A stretch of 64,000 bases of DNA, taken from assembly GCA_007115705.1 (NCBI GenBank), contig QXEO01001034.1, positions 1,736,001-1,800,000 of the forward strand, read 5' to 3'. The first letter of the stretch is position 1. Every line of letters starts with the position of its first letter. The notes under the pieces are model-generated. The model saw only the letters and a program-made list of their open reading frames with translations. It had not been told where the DNA came from and did not search any database. A program made the translations under genes and the position numbers. This stretch comes from Dactylis glomerata. Lineage: Eukaryota > Streptophyta > Magnoliopsida > Poales > Poaceae. Shown here one piece after another: positions 55,602 to 64,000 of the stretch.

Positions 55602-57600
55602 GTATAAACAAGGGAGATGCCTAGCCAAAGACGACTTTTGGTAGAAACAAGGTTGTGGCGTTATAGTTTATCTGAATGTTGGAATGTTGCAATGTTTGAA
55701 TGTTAGCCGATCTTCTGTTTAACTTAATTTTCCATGCGTACGATCTACGCTTAATGTTGTCATCTATATCCCATGAAATTGATTTTCTAAATTTTATAGG
55801 TTTGTTTACCATATCTGATCCGCGGGAGCAAAGCTAGGACCGCAAAGATGCGTTTCCGCGGTCTGTACCTGCGAGTTTAAGGGCTGTTGATACGGGGTCT
55901 ACTAGAGTTACTCTAAAGGTTAAAATCCCTCTTTTGTGTCAAGCTTTTGCAATAGAGTGTTGCTACTCATTGAAAATATCATACAACTAAGGAAAAATAA
56001 TTTTAAAACATTTAGGAGTGCACTATGAATCATCCCTAGAACTAATGATTTCCTAGCACCAATACATCAACCATCTTCCTCTTCCTATTGATCAGATAAA
56101 TATCCTTAATCCTTAGGAGGTCGGCAGAACAAGCCGAGTCTGTTTATCTATAATTTACAAGATATAGGTTTGATGTAGTGCCATCCACCATCTTCTACAA
56201 AGGAATCCATCCAAAGCCAGCATGGACACCACATAAACCCTAGCTGGAGTCCTCTGCCATCCGTCATGGACTAGGGTATGTGGTGGTCGTCGGAACCCTC
56301 AACAATGATGACCAGTGAGATGATAAAATATTGTTGGGATGCTAGAGATGGCAACTCGAGATTGCTTCTAGTTAGAGGTGTGAACACCTAGTGATCTAGT
56401 TTCTTTAAATTACAAAAATATATTGTAATGTAAACTAGGCTCGGGTAGTAGTGTCTATCTAAATCATGTCTTGGCTTTCTTACGTGTGCCCACACTACAA
56501 TACCCCTTGGTATTCAATAGAATGGATGTTCTCATCCAGAACAAGAAATTTTTATGCCATACATGCATGTTAATGAAGATTTTTATCTCAAATATAGCAT
56601 GGACCGATGACCTACCAAACTACCTAATTCCCTATTGATACTAAACATTTTTATTTTTTTATAAATTTAACTTCTTATGAATCGAATGTTAACCAGTATG
56701 CTTTACTATTTTTATTACTTAGTTAGCATCAAAGATCATGTAATAATGTTGACAATTATTAATTGTACTGTTATTTTTTATATACTCCCTCTGTTTTGTA
56801 ATATAGTACATTCTAGACTAAAATTTTGTTCCATATTAATCTACCTTCCATGTTTTAGATATGGATTGCTTGTCAATAATTAACACCAACACTAAGAATG
56901 AAGCAATATTGCTTTCTCGAATGGATGCCATTGACTTTAATGTATCTTGGATTATTGATTGATTTCAGTAATACTACAAATAACTTGCTAATTTATCTTA
57001 ACATGTGTAGAATATAGATTATATTGAAATAAGGGGAGTAGTTTCTGACATTTTTAAGTAGGAATATGTTTACCATGTGTCCACATTAGACATATTTTTT
57101 GAGAAATTATGCATTAATTTCTATCTATTTGATGCATCGACCCTTTTAAGAATATTTATAATAAGAACCTCAATAGTAATAAAAATAAACTAGAAAAATC
57201 ACATGCCTCCAAGTATTAACTGATAAAACTTGTGTGTGTATGTGTGTGTGTTTGAGTGTGTGTGTGTGTAATATTTAATATTCTTAATTATTTTGATACA
57301 CATCTCTTGGATGTGTATATATATATATATTGATGGGTATTTCTAGTGTATGATTATGTATAATAAAATAGAAAATTCAAGAGTATAAAAGGTATATGTG
57401 AGATCTGAGTGAACCATTGAATCGTCGCATGTTGGTTTATTATTGTATTAGTGATCAAATGTGTCTCGCATTCCACAGTCAGTATTTACTTTTGAAAAAA
57501 CTTGTATTTGGAATGCCTATAATGTGCTAAAAAATTACATTCACTCAAATTAGTTGGTAAATAAATAGAAATATATATATATTTCACATGCTACTGTAAC
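55602..57600. other. AT-rich intergenic region
   Basis: No gene is supported. A partial Stowaway end (CTCCCTCTGTTTTGTAATAT) lies at about 56785, a (GT)n tract at 57230-57270 and a short (TA)n run at about 57319-57331. Confidence 0.45.
57230..57270. repeat. Interrupted (GT)n microsatellite
   Basis: TG/GT dinucleotides interrupted by TA and TTTGA, about 41 bp. Confidence 0.85.
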
Positions 57601-57934
57601 TGACGAGGGTTAACTCGACAAATGTCCTAGATGAAGGACTTAGGATCAGGGAGATAGGGCGTTGGATGAACTCGAAGGTAAAGTTAGTCGAAATAGGTGT
57701 GTGTCGAAAGTAAACTTGGGTGTTTGACCTGGCTTGCTTTCAATCTGGCCTACACCGTCCCCTCCTGGCCCCTATATATAGGTGGCCAGGTCTCGAGGAT
57801 CGGGTAGGGTACGATACAGATTATAATATCGACATACGGTAAGAACTCGTATTCGACTATCATTACAATTGGGCCTAGCTTATCGGGCCTCAGGGGTACT
57901 CAACTAGCGGGCTCTATTAACTATACCCTTGTCA
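57601..57934 (-). repeat. 3' LTR of a minus-strand Gypsy element (334 bp)
   Basis: The ends are TGACGAGGGT and ACCCTTGTCA, a matching TG...CA inverted terminus. On the minus strand the sequence just before it reads GAATCTCAGGGGCTAC, a plausible polypurine tract like those of grass Gypsy elements. A palindromic TATA box (CCTATATATAGG) lies near 57773-57783. The paired 5' LTR would be beyond 64000. Confidence 0.6.
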
Positions 57935-59012
57935 GTAGCCCCTGAGATTCTACCAGAATTGCAGATTCAGGTTGAATCTCTAATCTTCAAATCTTCGACT
58001 TGATCAATTCTTCGACTTCTTCTCATCTTCAAATCTTCAACTTAGTCTTTTCGACTTATTTGCATGATATTTTTTCGCAAGGGGTTTTGATGAACAAGCC
58101 TGACAACCCTGACGGATCAAGAGGTCAGTTAACTGCCGGAACAGATACTTGTCACCTACTTCAAATTCAATCCCCTTGGACTTGAATTCGGGATACCGGT
58201 CAAATCCACTCTTTTGCCGCATTTAGGACTTACAAAGAATGAATCCCAGTGGTTCTCAAGGTACGCAGTGCGTCCACCAGGATTTTCTTCGTGTCGTAGA
58301 CACGGATACATACTAGCAGAGCGCATCCATGTGCGTATACCAGGCCACACAGGACGGATCCCAGGGTCTTACCTTCGTGACAAGTCACGACATTCGAGTC
58401 GCGTTGCGATAACGCAACTCGAGAATCTTATGTCGCAGTCAAATTTTGACTGAAAATATTCGGGTTTCTTTCAATCATAAATCCCGCTCCCGATGGGAGT
58501 AACACCCCTGCACTTCTCCAGCTTTACTGCTTTACCAAGAAATATCGTCGGGTGCGCGCTCAGCGCTCCCGATGGGAGTAGCCCCCGAGGCTATACTCGA
58601 AAGAGATTTTTTCGAGTATAGGCTCGAAATAGAGTGTAATCCATCATACTTCAACTCGAAATACTTCAACTTCAATATACTTCATCTTCGAGGTACTCTA
58701 AGAACGCCTTGTCGTCGAATATGCTTCCACAACTCCATTAAAGATTTCCAGTCACCATCTTTTAAGAGTAGTAGCTCCCAAGGCTATAATCGAAAAATTC
58801 TTCATACATAATCTTCTCTAAGAATTTTGCATTTGTCGGCGCCATTTTCTGTTCGATAATATATCCTTTATGACATCAATGAATACGTCACTCTGTATCA
58901 TTGCGAACCGTTGCATGGGCAGTACTGTAAATTTCTCAATTTTTGACCGTTAGTGGGCTGCCGTTTCCGCTCTTTGCGCCACGTCTCGGCCCACGATCCT
59001 TCTCCCAGAAGA

Positions 59013-59019
59013 TATATAA
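59013..59019 (+). promoter_or_regulatory. TATA box for the antisense gene
   Basis: TATATAA in CAGAAGATATATAAGGGGCG, about 150 bp ahead of the ATG at 59167, in the orientation opposite to the retrotransposon. Confidence 0.5.
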
Positions 59020-59166
59020 GGGGCGTAGTGGGGGATTTCTACTGTTTACCAGCTCGTTCCCTCCGCCGCCTCCATTGCTGATCTCCTCTGCCTCCTTCTC
59101 TCGTGCATAGCCCCCAAGCGCACTTCGTACTGGATGCGCGTGAAACACCTGGCCACTAAGAGCACC

Positions 59167-61819
59167 ATGGCCAAGTCTTATGCCACCAACTGGGTTCGCT
59201 CCACCATCACAAAGAAGGAGGTGGAGAAGGCTACGGCGGACGGCCTCATTGCCGCCGAAGATTCCATCAAATTCCCCAGTACTGAACGGATCCCGAAGCC
59301 CCCGAGCGGTTATCGGGTAATGTTCCTTGCTTTCCTCCTCCGCAGTTTCTCTCTTCCTGCCCACGAGTTTCTCCGTGGGCTTCTGTTTGTTTACGGTGTG
59401 CAGCTCCACCAGCTCACACCGAATTCTCTGCTGCACATCGCCTGTTTCGTGACTCTCTGCGAGTCCTTCTTGGGCATTGAGCCCCACTTCCTTCTGTGGA
59501 GGTCAATCTTTCGACTCCGCCCCAATGTTTCTTTGGCTAGGAAACCTGAACTGGGCGGAGCCGTCGTTTCTGTGCGCCCTGAGGCGCAATACTTTGAATT
59601 TTCCATGGCCGCATATGTTCAAGGGTGGAGAACAAAGTGGTTCTATATCAAGGACCACAAATCCTCTCCTGAAGATGAATACGGCCTTCCTCCCTTTGAC
59701 GCTTCCCAGGAGGTGAAGAAATTGGCATCGTGGGATACGCTCCCCTCAAATGCAGAAGTAGAAGAAATTCTTCCTCTTCTTTCCCGCATCAAGGCTTTGA
59801 AAGGAGGTCAAGGAGGTGCTCTGTCGGGTATGCAACTCATGGCGTTTTTCATTCAACGTCGAGTTCAACCCCTACAATACCGCCTCACCAGACTTTGGAA
59901 TTACTCCGGCTTGGAAGATCCTACTCGCATATCTGAAGATCTGATATCGAAAGAAGACGTCGACAAGTGAGTCAGGAATCTTACCAAGCTCACCAAGGAA
60001 CATGCAGTTGCGGATTTAACCGCTGACTTTTTCGACTCCGTGCACCCTCTGCCTGAGGTGTGTATCTTCGCGTTTACTTATTGTCGAACTTTGCTTGGTT
60101 CGATTTGTGTTTATTCTGTGCCATTGCACTCTGCTAATTTATTCATATGCAGGGTCATCAATTCCTTGTTTCTCGTCCTCCTCTTCCAGAGGCAGGGCCC
60201 CTACCAGCTGATCTTGCCTCTACTGCATCTGAAGCCCCCGAGGCTGACGAAAGTCAGGATGGAGATGATGTCGAAGAATCAGAAGAGGAAACTTGCTCGT
60301 CGACATCGCCTCCTCCTGTACTAGCTAAAGATGTTGGTGTCGACAAGAAAAGGAAGCGTGTCAACGAAATTGCTTCATCGAGTTCTGCAGCGGCTGGTAA
60401 AGCCCCCATTCTTGCAGAAGATATGGAGTACTTCGACATGCTTGCATCGTAAGTATTGTAGTCGAGTTCTTCAATTGCATTGTTCTTGCCTTGTTGTCAT
60501 AACTTATATTTTTCATGCAGTGATGATGAAGAACCACCAACATATGCGACAGCTGCTCCACCACCTTCTCCTATGGCCATTGATGATCCTATCGAACCAG
60601 ATGTTGCACCGAGGGCTACCAGGTCCGGTGTGAAGAAGGTTCCTCAAGCCCGATACTCTAAACGCTCAAAGAAGGCCAAAGAAGCCGAAGTTTCTCTGGA
60701 AGCCCATGCACCTACGGTTTCCTCTGATGACGTGAGCAATTCTTCTTTACTTTCTTTCCTTTCACGCACTTCTACTCTTACACACTTCTTTTCTCAGGCT
60801 TTAGTGAAGAGATTTATTGCCCTGGGCACGGAGTGTGCGGGGTACCTAAAGGTTGCGAAAGCTTCCGAAGGTACAATCTTGATGTCCAGTCATTACTTTT
60901 CTTCTGTGCTTTTTCTTTTCCCACTTATCTGACTCCCTTTCGTCTTCTTTTATAGCTGCCTTAGCAACAGCCAATGCTCGAATTGCGTCGCTGGAAGCGG
61001 AGCTCAATGCTTCGCGAAAAGCTTATGATGTGGCGGCCGCCGCTAAAGCAAATGCTGAGAAGTCGCAGAAAGCTGCGCTTGGCAAGGCGAAGAAAGCTGA
61101 AAAAGCTTTAGCTGAAGCCAACAAGGAGCATGCTCAACGAGAGCAAGCCGTGGCGGAGCGTCTTCACACCATGTCTACTGCTGCTGAAAGTAAGTGCTTC
61201 GCCTTGTCTTCTGTTTTCGTCTTCTATTGCACTGGTGTATTTGTTGACACTTGTCTCTTCTTTTCTTTTCTATTGCTCAGAATTCACCGGGGTATCTCCG
61301 TCGTCCTTGCAAACGGACGATGATCCTCTTATGGATGCAGTTAACCTACTCGAAGAAAACTGGATATCTATCCAGGAGACTTTTGAGTTGGTTAGCCGCG
61401 TTTTATCACGGCTGTTTGCCGGCTTGTGGCCGAAGAAAAGGGCGACAATTCCGAAGGATAACTTGAATGAACTTGCCAAGTCCTTCGATACCACTGAAGA
61501 CCCCACTCTCCAGCTGAAAGGTCTTTTCATTAAGCGCGGCGCCGAAGGTGCTATTGCACTTTCCCTTGCTCATGGGACGAATTTCGACTGGGGGAGGGTT
61601 AGCTCCCCTCATGGCCACACCCGTGATGAGATGAAGGCTTTTTTCGAGAGGGCGAAGAAGTTGGCACCTGCATTGTTGACAACTATTTCTCCTTCGGCAG
61701 CCTCTGCGGTGCCTGCTGCATCAGCTTCAGCGGCGGAAAATCTAATACCACCATCGACTTCTCGCGAAGAAGCTGCCGTGCCCTCCTCTGCCACGGAACA
61801 CAATGCTGAGGTGGCGTAG
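59167..61819 (+). pseudogene. Antisense 'putative gypsy type transposon' (Transposase_28-like) gene with premature stop
   Basis: The first exon reads MAKSYATNWVRS... and then the family core FLRGLLFVYGVQLHQLTPNS, LRPNVSLARKPELGGAVVSV and WRTKWFYIKDHKSSPEDEYG. TGA at 59968-59970 interrupts the frame; the same frame continues after it (VRNLTKLTKEHAVADLTADF), so it looks like CGA mutated to TGA. Further exons are bounded by GT-AG introns at about 60059-60151, 60450-60520, 60733-60798, 60871-60955 and 61190-61280. They encode acidic and Ser/Pro-rich linkers, a basic KRSKKAKEAE patch, an Ala/Lys/Glu-rich coiled coil (ALGKAKKAEKALAEANKEH) and a C-terminal domain ending EVA. An ATG at 59134 is an alternative start. 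The function of this family is unknown; it is recurrently found inside Gypsy elements. Confidence 0.75.
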
Positions 61820-62136
61820 ACTCGGCTTTCTTTGTAGCTTTTAGCTTTCTCCTTTTGGATGCAAGAACTTTAGTTGGGTGCAACCCGAGAACCTTAGTCA
61901 TAGGGTGTTGTACTTATGTAAATATATTTCTGGCGTATGAAGTATCATGCTGTCTCTCTGAAATGCTTCTCCTTTCTTTCCCCTTTGGCTTGCAGTCGAT
62001 GCGCGCCAATGATCCTTTGACTCACGGTCCCGCTCCTTCTTCTACCCGTGTGCTCGGTTCTCAGATTTCATCGACTCCTAGTCGATGCAATCAGTGCACA
62101 GAATATTCGGCAAGGATTTCTGACCTTTAGGTTCGC

Positions 62137-62925
62137 TTGACTTCAGCCAAACGCCAAGCTCAGATGGCGTTTGATAAGGCTAGCAAAACTTCTGCTCTGA
62201 TGAAGCAGGTGTCGATTCTTAGTGATGAAGTGTCCAGTTTGACGGCAAGGATTTTGCATCACGAAGAATGCAACTCTTTCATTCTTGGTATCGTCGAATC
62301 CGCCTGTGAAATGTTGCGATGTAAGCTTCCTCTCGACTTATTTTCTTCTCTTTGTACTGTTACTTTTGTGATATCCTGTGCCCTTATAGGCACTTGCTTG
62401 GACTTCGCTGCTGAAGATCGTCGGGTTACTGAACGAAGCGCAGCTCTGGAGAAGATGTCCGCAGGTGTTGAAAATTTATGGTCTGATCCTCGACGCCGAA
62501 GCGCTATTGTATTGCTTCAGGACCGTGCCCAGCATATTGGCGAGGCAGTGGACGGCTGTAGGAGAGCTCTCGTAACTATACACTCGGTGATGCTTCCTCA
62601 CAATCCTCTGCCTGCTACTTTTCCATTGCTCCTTGACGTTTTTAGATCCAGCCAGCGAATCCATCGGTTGATAGAACTGAACCTAGTAGCAGGTGCCAAC
62701 TTTGCTCTTGGGTGGATACGCAAGTGGCATCCAAGACTCAATTACAGTTCTATGTCGCTGAGCTATCCTCCTGGTGGGGCAAGCCTTCGAGTACATTTAG
62801 AGAGTACCTTGCAGCCTGCCCGACGAATTATAGCCAGGTTGTTGCAAGAAGACTCCGCGTTTTTCCACAAGTTTCACTACTTAGACCCTTTAGGTGTAGA
62901 TGATTCTGACAACCCGATGTTGTAA
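62137..62925 (+). CDS. Second antisense ORF of the Gypsy element, coiled-coil protein
   Basis: The frame gives a helical region (FDKASKTSALMKQVSILSDE) and then ALEKMSAGVENLWSDPRRRS and RLIELNLVAGANFALGWIRK, ending DSDNPML. A GT-AG intron is likely from about 62321 to 62390 (GATGTAAGC...TTATAG), which would replace the hydrophobic LDLFSSLCTVTFVIS stretch. It probably forms the 3' part of the same antisense transcription unit or a companion gene, as the frame is open upstream of the ATG (from about 62000). No known domain. Confidence 0.5.
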   Translation: MTSAKRQAQMAFDKASKTSALMKQVSILSDEVSSLTARILHHEECNSFILGIVESACEMLRCKLPLDLFSSLCTVTFVISCALIGTCLDFAAEDRRVTERSAALEKMSAGVENLWSDPRRRSAIVLLQDRAQHIGEAVDGCRRALVTIHSVMLPHNPLPATFPLLLDVFRSSQRIHRLIELNLVAGANFALGWIRKWHPRLNYSSMSLSYPPGGASLRVHLESTLQPARRIIARLLQEDSAFFHKFHYLDPLGVDDSDNPML

Positions 62926-63218
62926 TGTACTTTTGTGTGTGTGTAACGCGAGAGTATTTTATTTCGTAACTTTATGACGAAAATTTGTTCTCAGGGCGTT
63001 ATTGTATGACTCGCGCGTTTGCCGCATTTTTTCTTTGAAAGACTCGTAAACTCGAATATGAGGAACGTTTTGTCTTCATTATATTTGCGATGTAAGATAC
63101 ATGAGGTGACCCAAGAGATCCGGCCTATGGCCCGTGTTCTGGATCTAGAGGGCATTGCCCCTTGTACAACTCGTGGCTTTTACAGCCTTATTCTTCTACT
63201 CTATTGTGCTTTTGATGC

Positions 63219-64000
63219 TTATGTTGTCGTAGCTTTCTCCTCTTCTCCTGCATTTTTGTCCTCCTCTGATGCTCCTATTTGCGGTTTCTTCATCTCTGGC
63301 TCCGCAGCGTACCCTTCGAGTGGTTTGACGCCTTCTGTTGTCGTGCTTTTCGCCTTCTCTGCGTAGTTGGCTATCATGCCGAAGTTTTGCGCCATTTTGT
63401 GGAACTCCCTGTCGCAGAGATCTGAGACTTCAAAACTTTCTTTCACTGTAATTATTCCTCTTGGTCCTGGCATCTTAAGTACCAGATATGTGTAGTGAGG
63501 TACTGCCATGAATCGTGAAAACGCGGGCCGTCCGAGGATCGCGTGATATTGAGATGGCCAGTCCATGACTTCAAAATCTAGCTTTTCTCTTCTGTAGTTT
63601 TGTCGGTTGCCGAAGCAAACATTGAGTGCTATTCGACCCAATGGGTAATTGGCACTTCCTGGCACGATTCCATGGAAGGAACAATCTGTTGGCTTCAGGA
63701 ACTCTAGTGATATATGCATTGCTCGGAGTGTTTTCGCGTATATCAGGTTAATTCCACTCCCTGCATCCATAAATATTCTGTCGACATCATACGCGCCGAT
63801 TTGAGCTTTGAGTACCAAAGGCGCGTTTTCCGGCCGAGGTACTGTTATAGGGTGATCTTCTCTGTTGAACTCTATTGGTTGTTCTGACCAGTGTAGATAC
63901 TCCGTTGTAGCTGGAGGTGATATGACTGCTAGGTTGACTTGTCGAGTTATGCTCTTCTCTTCTTTGTTCGACTTGGGTACAGGTTGTATCATTGCTGTGA
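63219..64000 (-). CDS. Gypsy gag-pol fragment: retropepsin-like aspartic protease (partial)
   Basis: The minus-strand frame contains LVLKAQIGAYDVDRIFMDAG followed by SGINLIYAKTL, i.e. the DAGSG active-site loop of a retroviral-type aspartic protease, then YHAILGRPAFSRFMAVPHY (the ILGRP motif of Gypsy proteases). The first ATG is at 63992, but the frame is open to the window edge, so this is the 3' part of a larger gag-protease ORF. The C-terminus is Glu/Lys-rich and stops (TAA at 63219) without running into a reverse transcriptase. Confidence 0.8.
   Translation of the reverse strand, partial: TAMIQPVPKSNKEEKSITRQVNLAVISPPATTEYLHWSEQPIEFNREDHPITVPRPENAPLVLKAQIGAYDVDRIFMDAGSGINLIYAKTLRAMHISLEFLKPTDCSFHGIVPGSANYPLGRIALNVCFGNRQNYRREKLDFEVMDWPSQYHAILGRPAFSRFMAVPHYTYLVLKMPGPRGIITVKESFEVSDLCDREFHKMAQNFGMIANYAEKAKSTTTEGVKPLEGYAAEPEMKKPQIGASEEDKNAGEEEKATTT

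Larger units (their letters stand above)
57935..64000 (-). mobile_element. Internal domain of a Gypsy element with gag-protease but no visible pol, plus antisense gene
   Basis: On the minus strand a retropepsin domain ends at 63219 and no reverse transcriptase, RNase H or integrase motif follows before the LTR. Instead the + strand carries a spliced gene of the 'putative gypsy type transposon' family. Phrases such as CTCCCGATGGGAGTAGCCCC (58560-58590 and near 58485) belong to the element's non-coding part. The element is incomplete in this window, so pol could lie elsewhere only in an unusual order. Confidence 0.6.

Noticed and set aside
59961..60008. A 41-bp intron that would remove the TGA of the antisense gene
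   Set aside because: GTGAGT looks like a donor, but the intron would be shorter than plant splicing tolerates and the frame reads through the region with family-like sequence.

Overview
This is plant nuclear DNA from a large, transposon-rich grass genome, most likely a member of the Triticeae (wheat, Aegilops, barley or rye). The grounds are the spliced host genes with GC-rich first exons, the dense nest of grass-type transposons (Gypsy and Copia LTRs, CACTA, Mutator-like, hAT, Stowaway, Harbinger-like), and a two-exon gene that reads as deoxymugineic acid synthase, a phytosiderophore enzyme specific to grasses. No rRNA, tRNA or CRISPR array was recognised. Layout: 1-2916 is the 3' end of a Gypsy retrotransposon with its 3' LTR. 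About 5130-5788 is a Copia LTR fragment carrying a Stowaway MITE. About 5985-25260 is a tandem cluster of three copies of an intronless R2R3-MYB gene (units A, B, C). Copies 1 and 2 are intact. Copy 3 has lost a core tryptophan of its third MYB helix and its C-terminus has been replaced by the tail of a small retroposon. The cluster has been invaded repeatedly, and because the units are paralogous each can serve as the empty site for an insertion in another. Insertions comprise a 3.4-kb Mutator-like element in unit A, a 1.1-kb one in unit C, a retroposon and a LINE tail between A and B, a complete 1.4-kb CACTA element, and a mosaic of three unrelated plastid gene pieces (rpl23, rpoC2, atpB) exactly at the B/C boundary. 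25490-30664 holds two paralogous secreted cysteine-rich proteins with an invariant cysteine spacing that I cannot assign to a named family. 33859-50972 is the conserved gene island, all on the + strand: APC6/CDC16 (16 exons, anaphase-promoting complex), a TM9SF/EMP70 nine-span membrane protein (7 exons), and a DMAS-type aldo-keto reductase (2 exons). All three splice models close exactly in frame. From 50973 to 57600 lie non-coding DNA and non-autonomous DNA transposons. 57601-64000 is the 3' part of a minus-strand Gypsy element with a protease but no visible reverse transcriptase or integrase; the space is filled by a spliced antisense gene of the 'putative gypsy type transposon' family, with its own TATA box and a premature stop. 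The host genes are unrelated in job: cell-cycle ubiquitin ligase, endomembrane trafficking, iron acquisition, transcription control and an unknown secreted family. Plant genes are not in operons and their adjacency implies no joint function. All family assignments come from reading the sequence and from memory of family motifs; no database search was possible.
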